Source: Atopostipes sp963558565 (GTDB lineage: Bacteria > Bacillota > Bacilli > Lactobacillales > Carnobacteriaceae_A). Taken from it: 64,000 bases of DNA. Positions 8,938-18,206 of the stretch are shown here, in pieces (the first letter of the stretch is position 1; every line of letters starts with the position of its first letter). The notes below the pieces were generated by a model, which had not been told where the DNA came from, did no database searches, and was given only the letters and a program-made list of their open reading frames with translations. A program made the translations under genes and the position numbers. Location: assembly GCA_963558565.1 (NCBI GenBank), contig CAUWGX010000003.1, positions 62,001 through 126,000 of the forward strand, written 5' to 3'.

Positions 8938-11064
8938 TTATTCATTTTCTTCGCGTTCTTCGATTACAGCTTTATGGGATAAGTTTAAACGACCTAAGTT
9001 GTCAATTTCTAACACTTTAACTTCTAACTGGTCGCCAACAGAAACAAAGTCTGAAGTGTTTTTAATAAAGCGGTCTGAAAGTTCAGAAACGTGGCATAAG
9101 CCTTCTGTCCCTTTAATCACTTCCACAAAAGCTCCATAACTTTCCACTCGTTTGACGGTTCCGTTATAGATTTTACCCACTTCAACTTCTTCCGTTAATT
9201 CCTCAACGATTTCTCGAGCACGTGCAATCATAGCGGCATCTTCACCATAAATAGAAACTAGACCTTCGTCGTCAATATCAATTTTAACGCCTGTTTCATC
9301 AATAATTTTATTGATGGTCTCGCCACCTTTACCAATAACCACTTTAATCTTATCTGGGTTAATGTTTAAAGAGTCAATTTTCGGGGCATAAGCACTTAAT
9401 TCTTCACGCGGAGCTTCAAGTGCAGATCCCATATTATCTAAGATCGTCATACGAGCATCTTTAGCCGACGCTAGCGCTTCTTTTAGGATATCTGTCGTAA
9501 TACCCTCGATCTTAATATCCATTTGTAATGCAGTAATTCCTTGACAAGTTCCGGCGACTTTAAAGTCCATATCACCTAAATGGTCTTCTAACCCTTGGAT
9601 ATCTGTCAGGATGGTGTAATCCTGTTCATCCATCACAAGCCCCATCGCAATCCCGCCAACGGGTGCTGCAATAGGTACTCCAGCATCCATCAAGGACAAG
9701 GTAGCAGCACAGATACTGGCTTGCGAAGAAGAACCATTTGATTCAAGAACTTCAGAAACAACTCGGATCATATAAGGGAATTCTTCGATTCCAGGAATAA
9801 TCGGTTCAAGTGCTCGTTCACCTAAAGCCCCATGTCCAATCTCACGACGGCCTGGTCCTCCAACTCTTCCAGTCTCTCCTACTGAGAAGTTAGGGAAGTT
9901 ATAATGGTGGATAAAGCGTTTCTTCTCTTCACTGCCTAAACCATCGATGACTTGGTATTCATTCAATGGCGCTAAGGTTGTGGCAGATAGAGCTTGTGTC
10001 TGTCCACGAGTGAATAAACCAGAACCATGAACTCGTGGTAATAAACCAGCTCTTGATTCTAACGAACGAACTTCATCTACGCCACGCCCATCTGGACGAA
10101 TTTTTTCTTCTGTAATTAATCGACGTACTTCGTCTTTTTCTAAATTATCTGCAACCTCTTTAACGTCTTTTAATAAAGCTTCTAATTCAGCTTCTGAAAT
10201 ATCTGTCTCTTCGTATTTGATTTCATAAGCTTCCACAATCGCTTCTTTCACTGCGTCGGTTGCTTCCGCACGTTCTTGCTTATCAAAGATTTGAATGGCT
10301 TCTTTCATGCGGTCGTTGTAAGTTGCTTTGATTTCATTGGTCAAATCAGCAGCAGGTAGGATTAATTCAACATCCATTTTCTCTACGCCAATTTCTGCAA
10401 TGATTTCTTCTTGGAAAGCACAAAGCTCTTTAATGGCTTCATGACCAAAAAGTAAAGCTTCTAATAAATCTTCTTCTGCTACTTGGTCAGCGCCACTTTC
10501 CACCATATTAATAGCTTGTTTAGTCCCAGCAACAGTTAAATGAATATCAGATTGCGCTTCTTGTTCTTCGGTCGGGTTCAAAATAAACTCGCCCTCTACT
10601 CGACCAACATTCACTCCAGCAATCGGACCATTAAATGGCACTTTTGAAATACCTAAAGCAAGGCTTGAGCCAAACATTGCGGACATTTCCGGTGTATTAT
10701 CAGGATCTACCGAAAGAACCGTGTTAATCAATTGCACTTCATTACGGTAGCCTTCCGGGAACATCGGACGAATCGGACGGTCAATCAGACGCGCAGTCAA
10801 TGTCGCATGATCCGATGGACGGCCTTCACGTTTAATGAATCCTCCTGGTACTTTTCCAACTGAGTACATTTTTTCTTCATAATTTACAGTCAGTGGGAAG
10901 AATGGTAAATGAGAAGGTTCTTCTTTACCGACAGCTGTCGATAAGACGACCGTATCCCCATATCGAATTAAAGCAGCGCCAGACGCTTGTTTGGCTAGTT
11001 CGCCAATTTCTACAACTAATTCGCGACCGGCTACTTCCGTTGTATAAACTTTCTTTTCAGTCAT
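8938..11064 (-). CDS. pnp: Polyribonucleotide nucleotidyltransferase (PNPase)
   Basis: PNPase is a phosphorolytic 3'-to-5' exoribonuclease of the RNA degradosome. The 708-residue protein has two RNase PH domains (residues about 1-230 and 310-545, with GPGRREIGHGALGERAL in the second), an alpha-helical linker, a KH domain (PDKIKVVIGKGGETINKI) and an S1 domain (VGKIYNGTVKRVESYGAFVEV). The start ATG has AAAGGAG upstream. A long leader hairpin precedes it, and rpsO lies upstream as in most bacteria. Confidence 0.97.
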   Translation of the reverse strand: MTEKKVYTTEVAGRELVVEIGELAKQASGAALIRYGDTVVLSTAVGKEEPSHLPFFPLTVNYEEKMYSVGKVPGGFIKREGRPSDHATLTARLIDRPIRPMFPEGYRNEVQLINTVLSVDPDNTPEMSAMFGSSLALGISKVPFNGPIAGVNVGRVEGEFILNPTEEQEAQSDIHLTVAGTKQAINMVESGADQVAEEDLLEALLFGHEAIKELCAFQEEIIAEIGVEKMDVELILPAADLTNEIKATYNDRMKEAIQIFDKQERAEATDAVKEAIVEAYEIKYEETDISEAELEALLKDVKEVADNLEKDEVRRLITEEKIRPDGRGVDEVRSLESRAGLLPRVHGSGLFTRGQTQALSATTLAPLNEYQVIDGLGSEEKKRFIHHYNFPNFSVGETGRVGGPGRREIGHGALGERALEPIIPGIEEFPYMIRVVSEVLESNGSSSQASICAATLSLMDAGVPIAAPVGGIAMGLVMDEQDYTILTDIQGLEDHLGDMDFKVAGTCQGITALQMDIKIEGITTDILKEALASAKDARMTILDNMGSALEAPREELSAYAPKIDSLNINPDKIKVVIGKGGETINKIIDETGVKIDIDDEGLVSIYGEDAAMIARAREIVEELTEEVEVGKIYNGTVKRVESYGAFVEVIKGTEGLCHVSELSDRFIKNTSDFVSVGDQLEVKVLEIDNLGRLNLSHKAVIEEREENE

Positions 11065-11083
11065 TTATTTTCTCCTTTTTGAA

Positions 11084-11164
11084 ACAGGAAGGCGACTACT
11101 AAACAAATGTCAAAATTTAGTCTTTTAAACTTTCACATTTGATTAGTAGTGATCTACTTCCTGT
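11084..11164 (-). promoter_or_regulatory. Long stem-loop in the pnp leader
   Basis: Arms at 11084-11110 and 11135-11164 pair in three blocks (CAGGAAG/CTTCCTG, ACTACT/AGTAGT, CAAATGT/ACATTTG) around a loop of about 24 bases. It lies 20 bases upstream of the pnp ATG, in the rpsO-pnp gap. In E. coli a hairpin at this place is cut by RNase III and lets PNPase repress its own mRNA; the same role here is inference. Confidence 0.7.
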
Positions 11165-11202
11165 CTGCTTAATTTAATTAACTCTATTTTCTCTAAAAAG
11201 AA

Positions 11203-11226
11203 AGCGAGATTCAAGAGAATCCCGCT
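11203..11226 (-). terminator. Weak terminator after rpsO
   Basis: The stem AGCGAGATTC / GAATCCCGCT is followed on the minus strand by CTTTCTTTTT. Partial read-through into pnp is plausible. Confidence 0.6.
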
Positions 11227-11248
11227 TTTTATCCAATGCTTCTGTCGA

Positions 11249-11518
11249 TTAACGACGTAAGCCTAATTTTTGAATTAAGTCACGGTAGCGTGTAATGTCT
11301 TTGTTACGTAAATAACCAAGTAAATTACGACGGTGACCGATTTTCTTCATTAGTCCACGTTGTGAGTGGTAGTCTTGAGTATGTTCGTGCATGTGGTCGT
11401 TCAAATTGTTAATTTCTGTAGTCAATAAAGCAATTTGCACTTCTGGAGAACCTGTGTCTCCTTCATGACGAGCATATTCACTAATAATTTGATCTTTTTC
11501 TTGTTGTGATAATGCCAT
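11249..11518 (-). CDS. rpsO: 30S ribosomal protein S15
   Basis: S15 is a primary 16S rRNA-binding protein of the small subunit platform. The 89-residue protein (MALSQQEKDQIISEYARHEGDTGSPEVQ ... RDLIQKLGLRR, shown in part) is full length. I chose ATG 11518, with AGGGGTG upstream; an in-frame GTG at 11527 lies inside that ribosome site. The leader (11519-11630) contains short inverted repeats such as AGTGAT/ATCACT that could form an S15-binding autoregulatory structure, though I cannot match it to a known class. Confidence 0.97.
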   Translation of the reverse strand: MALSQQEKDQIISEYARHEGDTGSPEVQIALLTTEINNLNDHMHEHTQDYHSQRGLMKKIGHRRNLLGYLRNKDITRYRDLIQKLGLRR

Positions 11519-11633
11519 GTCTTTCACCCCTTTTATACTTTAGAATCCAATCACTGAGATAATGTTGGTGACTCAACTATCCAAGTGATGGTCTTCGTGT
11601 TCAATCACTCAAACACTTTAGTAAGAATACAAG

Positions 11634-11667
11634 ATTCCGTTGAAATAATCAAGCATTTCAACGGAAT
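11634..11667 (-). terminator. Hairpin after uvrB, probable terminator
   Basis: A perfect 13-base stem (ATTCCGTTGAAAT / ATTTCAACGGAAT) lies between uvrB and rpsO. The minus-strand tail is only moderately T-rich; the plus-strand side has TTTTCTTGTTT. Confidence 0.55.
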
Positions 11668-11704
11668 TTTCTTGTTTATTCTCGTTACCTGTTTCGCTAA
11701 GTGC

Positions 11705-13684
11705 TTAATTAGCTTGCAATTCAAGCATGACATCCCGTAAGGAAGCGGCTTTTTCGAATTCTAATTCTTTGGCAGCGTGACGCATTTCCAATTCTAATGT
11801 TTCGACTAATTCTCGGCGTTCTTCGCGAGAAAGTTTATCAATATTTTCAACGGAGAAGTCACTATCCATATCTTCGACAATTTCAGAGACACTGATTAAG
11901 TCACGCACACTTTTACGGATGGTGGTCGGTGTAATCCCGTGCTCTTCGTTGTAAGCTTGTTGAATTTCACGACGACGCTCTGTTTCATCCAGCGCAAAAC
12001 GCATAGAGCTTGTAATTTCATCCGCGTACATAATCACTTCACCATTTTCATTACGCGCTGCACGTCCGATTGTTTGGATCAGAGAGGTTTCATTTCTTAA
12101 GAAGCCTTGTTTATCCGCATCTAAAATCGCGACTAAGGAAACTTCTGGCACATCCAGTCCTTCTCGTAATAAGTTGATCCCGATTAAAACATCAAATTCA
12201 CCCATACGTAAATCACGAATAATTTCCGTACGTTCGAGTGTTTTGACATCACTGTGTAGATATTCAACTTTAATTCCGACTTCTTTGAGGTAGTCAGTTA
12301 AATCTTCTGACATTTTTTTCGTTAAAGTTGTAATAAAGACTCGCTCATCGCGTTCTATCCGTTTATTGATCTCTTCGATTAAGTCATCGATTTGACCATC
12401 AATCGGACGAACATCCACTTTAGGGTCTAACAAACCCGTTGGTCGGATAATTTGTTCGACAATACGAGAAGAACGTTCTCTTTCATAAGCACTCGGAGTG
12501 GCTGAAATATAAGTAATTTGGGGAACACGTTCCTCAAATTCTTCAAGGGTTAATGGTCGGTTATCAATCGCACTTGGTAAACGAAAGCCGTGATCCACTA
12601 GCATCTCTTTACGCGAACGGTCTCCTTTATACATGCCTCGAATTTGTGGCATCGTCATATGAGACTCATCAACGATAAATAAAGAATCTTCCGGAAAAAA
12701 GTCCAGCAAGGTATACGGTGGTTCCCCGGGTTTGCGGCCATCCATATGACGCGAATAGTTCTCAATTCCGGAGACATAACCCATTTCCATTAACATTTCT
12801 AAATCATAATTGGTTCGTTGTTCTAAACGTTGCGCTTCTAGTAATTTATTTTCTTTATTTAAAACCGCCAGTTGTTCTTCCAATTCTTCGCGAATGGAAG
12901 TGATCGCTTGACGATTTTGTTCATCAGTGGACACAAAGTGAGTCGCTGGGAAAATAGCAACATATTGTAAGTCCGCTAAAATTTCTCCAGTCAATGAATC
13001 AATCTCGCGGATACGATCAATTTCATCCCCGAAAAATTCCACACGAATGGTCGCCTCGGCTCGTGAAGGTAAGAAGATTTCCACACTATCGCCTCGCACG
13101 CGGAATCTACCCCGTTGGAAATCAATATCGTTTCGTTCAAACTGCATATCAACTAACATGCGTAATAATTCATCCCGGCTCATTTCAGTACCCACTCGTA
13201 AAGATTTAACGTGTTCTTTATAATCTTCAGGGTTCACTAACCCATAAATACATGAAACGGATGAAACTACGATTGTGTCGCGACGTTCTACTAAAGAACT
13301 GGTCGCTGAGTGGCGCAATTTATCAATTTCATCGTTGATACTCGCATCTTTTTCAATAAATGTGTCCGTTGAAGGAACATAAGCTTCTGGTTGGTAATAG
13401 TCATAGTAACTGACAAAGTACTCCACAGCATTTTCTGGGAAAAACTCTTTAAATTCGGAGTACAATTGACCCGCTAGTGTCTTATTGTGAGCAATGACGA
13501 GTGTGGGTTTATTGACTTCAGCAATCACATTGGACATGGTAAATGTTTTCCCTGTCCCAGTCGCTCCCAACAGTGTCAGTTCTTTTTCATTGTTATTGAT
13601 GCCTTCGACAATTTGTTTAATCGCCTCGGGTTGATCCCCATTTGGCTTGTATTCTGAATGTAGTTTAAATTGTGCTTCTTCCAT
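11705..13684 (-). CDS. uvrB: Excinuclease ABC subunit UvrB
   Basis: UvrB is the central helicase-like damage-verification subunit of nucleotide excision repair. The 659-residue protein shows Walker A LLGATGTGKTFT, the beta-hairpin sequence YYDYYQPEAYVP, the SVSCIYGL motif, DESH in IVDESHMTMPQ, the QTIGRAARN motif and a C-terminal UVR domain (EMRHAAKELEFEKAASLRD). The ATG has AGAAAGGAAA upstream. No uvrA is seen next to it in this window. I see no convincing LexA box in the short 5' region. Confidence 0.97.
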   Translation of the reverse strand: MEEAQFKLHSEYKPNGDQPEAIKQIVEGINNNEKELTLLGATGTGKTFTMSNVIAEVNKPTLVIAHNKTLAGQLYSEFKEFFPENAVEYFVSYYDYYQPEAYVPSTDTFIEKDASINDEIDKLRHSATSSLVERRDTIVVSSVSCIYGLVNPEDYKEHVKSLRVGTEMSRDELLRMLVDMQFERNDIDFQRGRFRVRGDSVEIFLPSRAEATIRVEFFGDEIDRIREIDSLTGEILADLQYVAIFPATHFVSTDEQNRQAITSIREELEEQLAVLNKENKLLEAQRLEQRTNYDLEMLMEMGYVSGIENYSRHMDGRKPGEPPYTLLDFFPEDSLFIVDESHMTMPQIRGMYKGDRSRKEMLVDHGFRLPSAIDNRPLTLEEFEERVPQITYISATPSAYERERSSRIVEQIIRPTGLLDPKVDVRPIDGQIDDLIEEINKRIERDERVFITTLTKKMSEDLTDYLKEVGIKVEYLHSDVKTLERTEIIRDLRMGEFDVLIGINLLREGLDVPEVSLVAILDADKQGFLRNETSLIQTIGRAARNENGEVIMYADEITSSMRFALDETERRREIQQAYNEEHGITPTTIRKSVRDLISVSEIVEDMDSDFSVENIDKLSREERRELVETLELEMRHAAKELEFEKAASLRDVMLELQAN

Positions 13685-13739
13685 AATCGTTTCCTTTCTA
13701 ACATTTCTTGCTTAAACAATAGCATACACAGAACAAAAA

Positions 13740-13799
13740 AGCCCTCTGATGCTTCCATGAGAATTTCTTATAAACTGGAGTTTTCCATCAGATGAGCTT
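13740..13799 (-). terminator. Terminator after rpsT
   Basis: The stem CATCTGATGG / GCATCAGAGGGC with a long loop is followed on the minus strand by GCTTTTTT, between rpsT and uvrB. Confidence 0.7.
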
Positions 13800-13822
13800 C
13801 TTTATTTATATGGTTGGTTCAA

Positions 13823-14080
13823 TTAGAGATTGTTAACTAATTTTTGTAAACGAGACTTTTCACGGGCGGCTTTGTTTTTATGAATTAATTTCTTCACAAC
13901 CGCTTGGTCTAAAACTTTAATCGCTTGATTTAATACTTCTTGGGTATTTTCAGCCTTTTCACTTACAGCTTGTTCAACCTTTTTCATCGCCGTACGGACA
14001 GCAGTGGCTTGACCTTTTTGACGTGCATGCGTTTTTTTATTTTGACGCACACGTTTGATCGCTTGCTTAGAAGTTGCCAT
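13823..14080 (-). CDS. rpsT: 30S ribosomal protein S20
   Basis: The 85-residue, strongly basic helical S20 binds the 5' domain of 16S rRNA. The N-terminus MATSKQAIKRVRQNKKTHARQ (first residues shown) and the LHKNKAAREKSRL-type C-terminal region (here IHKNKAAREKSRLQKLV) are characteristic. AAGGAG precedes the ATG. It lies downstream of holA on the same strand, a standard arrangement. Confidence 0.97.
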   Translation of the reverse strand: MATSKQAIKRVRQNKKTHARQKGQATAVRTAMKKVEQAVSEKAENTQEVLNQAIKVLDQAVVKKLIHKNKAAREKSRLQKLVNNL

Positions 14081-14232
14081 ATGGTTTGCTCCTTTGATTA
14101 AGTGAAGGTTAAAGGAAGTCTCTTAATCTTTACTTATTATTTTATTTTAAATCATTCTAATAGAGTCTATTATACTAAATTATCCAGCAAAAAGCAATGA
14201 AGACGCTCCTCTTCGCAACCTTTTTGCTCTTT

Positions 14233-15276
14233 TTATGGCGTGTGTATTTTACTTTTTTGAGCAAAGCGCATGATAAAGAGTTCGACTTGTAGTTCTTGGT
14301 CAATTTGGCCCGTCTTCATTTTAAAATCAGCGTCGATTAAATAATCTAAGGCTTCTGCTAGTAATGTTTGTTTATATTGATGGATGCCTTGAAGAGCCAA
14401 CTTCACCCGGTAAGGATGCACTTTCAGCACTTTAGCCATCTCATTTTGCTGGTAGCCTTGTTTGTGTAAGATTTTAACTTGGAGAAGTAAACGAAACTGT
14501 GAGATCAATAAAGCCACAATCTTAATCGGTTCTTCTTTTTGCACCAGTAAATCATGATAAGTTTCAATCGAAGCTTCGACTTGTTTGTTTAAGACTAAGG
14601 TGTTCAATTCAAAAACATTTTGCTCCAATGTTTTAGGAACCAATTGTTGAATCGATTTTTTTGTTATTTGTTTTGTTTCCGTATGATATAAAAAGAGCTT
14701 ATCCAATTCATGCATCATATTCGTTAATTGCCCATCGGTGCGTTCAGTAAAGAGTTGGAAAGCCTCGCTTGAAATTTGGTAACCTTTTTCTTTGATTACT
14801 TCTTTAATATAGCGACTCGCTTCATTTGGACGTGGCGAAGAAACATCGATCACTTCAGCATTTTTCTCCATTAATTTTGTGATTTTTTTTCGTCGATCCA
14901 ATTTTTCATAAGGGGCAAAAAACACGACCACTGAGAAATCCGCGGGGTTTTTCAAATAATCTTCTAACTCTTCTAAGTGATGATCGGGTGTCCCTTTTAC
15001 TTTTTGACCGGTTAGAAAATAAGGATTTTGGACAAACACTAAACGTCGTTCCCCAAAAAAGGGAAAAGAGGCCGCTTCAAATAAAGCATCGCTAATGGCG
15101 TTTTCTTCCATATCAAAACTTGCAAAATTTAAATCCATCGATTCTTCATCTAAAACATGCTCAATAAGCGCTTCGCGAATTCGTTCGACGAAATATCTTT
15201 CTTCACCAAGCACTAAATAAATGGATGCAAAATTTTTATTTCGTATCTTTGCTAATTGTTGTTGAACATTTTTCAT
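14233..15276 (-). CDS. holA: DNA polymerase III delta subunit
   Basis: HolA is the clamp-loader wrench subunit that opens the beta sliding clamp. The protein (347 aa) begins with the clamp-binding N-terminal region (YLVLGEERYFVERIREAL) and continues through the AAA+-like core (FFGERRLVFVQNPYFL) and C-terminal collar helices. AATTAGGTG precedes the ATG. The start is 8 bases beyond the comEC stop, so it is co-transcribed with the com genes. Confidence 0.93.
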   Translation of the reverse strand: MKNVQQQLAKIRNKNFASIYLVLGEERYFVERIREALIEHVLDEESMDLNFASFDMEENAISDALFEAASFPFFGERRLVFVQNPYFLTGQKVKGTPDHHLEELEDYLKNPADFSVVVFFAPYEKLDRRKKITKLMEKNAEVIDVSSPRPNEASRYIKEVIKEKGYQISSEAFQLFTERTDGQLTNMMHELDKLFLYHTETKQITKKSIQQLVPKTLEQNVFELNTLVLNKQVEASIETYHDLLVQKEEPIKIVALLISQFRLLLQVKILHKQGYQQNEMAKVLKVHPYRVKLALQGIHQYKQTLLAEALDYLIDADFKMKTGQIDQELQVELFIMRFAQKSKIHTP

Positions 15277-15284
15277 ATTTTCAC

Positions 15285-17615
15285 CTAATTTTTATGTACT
15301 GTTTGTAGATCTGTTAGCCAGTGATCCCCACCAGGAATTTTTAAATAACGAACCATCACCGCGCCGTCTTCACTTGTCGTATAGACTTGGGTCTTCTTTT
15401 CATTCAAACGATCGAGGACCTCCGCAGCTGGATGGCCATAAATATTATTCTTGCCCGCTGAAATCAAGGCAATTTTTGGTTGGACCTGTTCTATAAAAGC
15501 AGGTGCAGAAGAGGTTTGACTTCCGTGGTGAGCGACTTTTAAATATTTTGTGGTTAAATTCGGATACTGCTTGATTATTTCTTGCTCGGCTTCTTCTTCA
15601 ATGTCACCGGTAAATAACCAAGTATCTTCTCCCATTTTAACATATAAAGTGAGCGATTGGTCGTTTTCAGATAAATTTGAAGTGCTTGGATGTAAAACAA
15701 CAGTGTCTTTTACAGGATAATCTACAACTGTAGGAGCTGTCAGTGCCTGCAGCTTTGTTTGTGGTAATTTTTTTAATTGATGTAAGACGGTCGGATCCTT
15801 CAAAGTTGGCGGTGTAGCCGCAATTTCTTTGATCTCCAGCTCTGCGCCAATATTCGCCACTTCCCCCATATGATCCATGTCCGCATGTGTTAAGTATAAG
15901 CGATCAATGCTAGCGACTCCTAGCGCCTTTAAGCTAGGACTGACGATATCTGCGCCAATTGAGAACGGTTGGGCTCGTTCTTGCCACGGCTCGCGCTCGC
16001 CCCACTGGACGCTGCCGCCTGTATCAATTAAAGTAATCTTATTTTTATACGGTTCTTTAATCAAGATAGAATCTCCTTGCCCCACATCTAACATCGTGAC
16101 ATAACCCACAGGTGTCCACTGATAATAGAATAAACAAATCAGTATACTGATGCTCACAAGAAAAGAAGGTCTTTTCTTTGCTTCTACCCTTTTTAAGAAA
16201 ATAAAAATACTTAAGATTAATACGACTAAAACAAATTGTGGGAGCCGACCAGTTACCAATGAAAAATTATAGGTCGTATGAAGGAAAGAAAGAAATTTTT
16301 CAAGCGTTAGAATAAGCTGAGTCAAAACTTCAACGAGAAACTTAAACAAGTGAGTCGATGCGAACAAACGAGAGAAGCTAAAGACGATGAGTAAAGCTGG
16401 GAATAAAACATAAGTAAAAAAAGGAATAAATAAAACATTCGCAAAGACGGTAATCCAAGGAATCTCAAAAAAGTGATACGTTAAAATAGGAAGGCTCGCA
16501 AGCCCACTCATCAAGGAGAATAACAGCGTATAAGCCAATGCATTCAATTTCTGCATCCATTTCTGCTTGCCCATTAAAATGAAAATACCACTTAAGGTGT
16601 AACTTAACTGAAAAGCAATTTGATAGATCTGATAAGGATTGACAAATAATGCGAAAAGAAAGGTCAATGCCCAAGCATCTAAAGTATCAAGGGGCTGGTC
16701 CAGGAGCTTACTGAATAACTTAAAAGCATTTTGAAAGACTGCTCGAAAAACACTCACCCCAAATCCTGCTAGCCGCCCATAGAAAGGAAGGAACAGCAAT
16801 AGAAATAAATGGGTGCGTTCATGTGTAACCCCTGTGCGTAACAGGAATAAACGTACCAGGTTAATCAAATAAGTAATATGAAAACCGGAAATACTAAATA
16901 AATGAACCACACCTAGCGCCCGATAAGATTGTAACGCTTCTTCTGTAAAATCACGATCATCCGCAAAAAATAATATTTTGAGGTAGCTTGCAATTTTATC
17001 ATTAAAGGTCTGGTCAATATAGTTAAAAAGCGTCACTCTTAATTTTTCTATGCGATGAAATCGAGGCAGAGAAAGTGCTTGGTGTGGAAGCTTTTCGATA
17101 TGCTCTGCTTTCAATTGCCAGTGGATGTTATTTCTTTTTAAATACTGTTGATAATCAAATTGATGAAAATTTGAATGAGTAGCAGGGGTTGCCAAGGTTC
17201 CTTCGATTCGTAAATGAGTGGGCTGTTGATGCTCCTCCCACCGCTCTTTTTCCGCTTCTGATTCTACATCATATTGGATCACAACTTTTTCTTCCGCTGC
17301 TTCTGTTTGGATTACTCCATCGAAGCGCACCCGATCCCCATCTACTTTCACCGAAGTGGCTTGTGGGTAAACAATAAAAGTCGTTTCTTCTCCTTGCCAT
17401 GCTGAAATATTTGTCTTTTGATGATAATGAATGACGCCCATAAATACTAAACCGACAATTAAAGAAAGGAAGGTTATAGAGCGTTTCTTTAGACACAGAA
17501 TACGAACAAACCATAGAATACAAAGCAAGAAGCCAACCATTGAAAAACCTTCTAAAAAGCTTACCGCTACTAATAAACATAATATTGTGGGAAAAATCCA
17601 CAGTTTACTCCTCAT
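15285..17615 (-). CDS. comEC: Competence DNA-uptake channel protein ComEC
   Basis: ComEC is the polytopic membrane protein through which single-stranded DNA enters during transformation. The 776-residue protein has several N-terminal hydrophobic segments and a DUF4131-type external domain. The central competence domain follows (VHLFSISGFHITYL, GFGVSVFRAVFQ). The C-terminal metallo-beta-lactamase-like domain of about 270 residues shows MLDVGQGDSILI, LTHADMDHMGE and KVAHHGS. The frame is uninterrupted, so the uptake machinery may be functional, although no regulator is present. The ribosome site before ATG 17615 is weak. It lies after comEB. Confidence 0.95.
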   Translation of the reverse strand: MRSKLWIFPTILCLLVAVSFLEGFSMVGFLLCILWFVRILCLKKRSITFLSLIVGLVFMGVIHYHQKTNISAWQGEETTFIVYPQATSVKVDGDRVRFDGVIQTEAAEEKVVIQYDVESEAEKERWEEHQQPTHLRIEGTLATPATHSNFHQFDYQQYLKRNNIHWQLKAEHIEKLPHQALSLPRFHRIEKLRVTLFNYIDQTFNDKIASYLKILFFADDRDFTEEALQSYRALGVVHLFSISGFHITYLINLVRLFLLRTGVTHERTHLFLLLFLPFYGRLAGFGVSVFRAVFQNAFKLFSKLLDQPLDTLDAWALTFLFALFVNPYQIYQIAFQLSYTLSGIFILMGKQKWMQKLNALAYTLLFSLMSGLASLPILTYHFFEIPWITVFANVLFIPFFTYVLFPALLIVFSFSRLFASTHLFKFLVEVLTQLILTLEKFLSFLHTTYNFSLVTGRLPQFVLVVLILSIFIFLKRVEAKKRPSFLVSISILICLFYYQWTPVGYVTMLDVGQGDSILIKEPYKNKITLIDTGGSVQWGEREPWQERAQPFSIGADIVSPSLKALGVASIDRLYLTHADMDHMGEVANIGAELEIKEIAATPPTLKDPTVLHQLKKLPQTKLQALTAPTVVDYPVKDTVVLHPSTSNLSENDQSLTLYVKMGEDTWLFTGDIEEEAEQEIIKQYPNLTTKYLKVAHHGSQTSSAPAFIEQVQPKIALISAGKNNIYGHPAAEVLDRLNEKKTQVYTTSEDGAVMVRYLKIPGGDHWLTDLQTVHKN

Positions 17616-17635
17616 TCACATCACTCAATTATTAA

Positions 17636-18109
17636 TTATTTGTTTGAAAATCCTTCTTGTATTTGAGAGAAAAAATCACTGGGTAAATCGACTTGAGTGG
17701 TTTGAATTCCTGCATGTTCAAATAATTCTTTCGCATATCCATTGGTGTTGTAATCATGTAAATAATAAACATTCGCGATACCTGCTTGGATAATCATTTT
17801 TGTGCATTGTAAGCAAGGAAAGTGTGAGACATAAATATCAGCACCTTCTGTTGGCGCTCCAAATTTAGCACATTGTAAAATAGCATTCGCCTCCGCATGA
17901 ACGGTTCGAACACAATGCCCGTCTACCACATAACAACCTACTTCCGTACAATGAACATCACCACTGACGGAACCATTATAACCCCCGGAAATCACTCGGC
18001 GATCCCGAACAATCGTAGCGCCTACCGCTAATCGTGTACAAGTACTTCGAGTGGATAAGAGTAAACTCTGTGACATAAAATACTGATCCCAAGGTATACG
18101 ATTTTGCAT
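17636..18109 (-). CDS. comEB: dCMP deaminase / ComE operon protein 2
   Basis: A zinc-dependent deoxycytidylate deaminase converting dCMP to dUMP for dTMP synthesis; in Firmicutes it often sits in the comE operon. The zinc site shows HAEANAIL and PCLQC, and an upstream CTEVGCYVVDGHCVRTV segment carries additional cysteines typical of the family. I chose ATG 18109 (MQNRIPWDQYFMSQ) because GGAGG lies 8 bases upstream; ATG 18124 places that ribosome site inside the gene. Confidence 0.93.
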   Translation of the reverse strand: MQNRIPWDQYFMSQSLLLSTRSTCTRLAVGATIVRDRRVISGGYNGSVSGDVHCTEVGCYVVDGHCVRTVHAEANAILQCAKFGAPTEGADIYVSHFPCLQCTKMIIQAGIANVYYLHDYNTNGYAKELFEHAGIQTTQVDLPSDFFSQIQEGFSNK

Positions 18110-18206
18110 AAATATAGCCTCCATTTGTCCTTTTACTTTATAAATATTTCATACCTAAAGTATACTAGACGATGTTTCTGGAAGCAATTTTTGCTTTAAA
18201 ATAACA

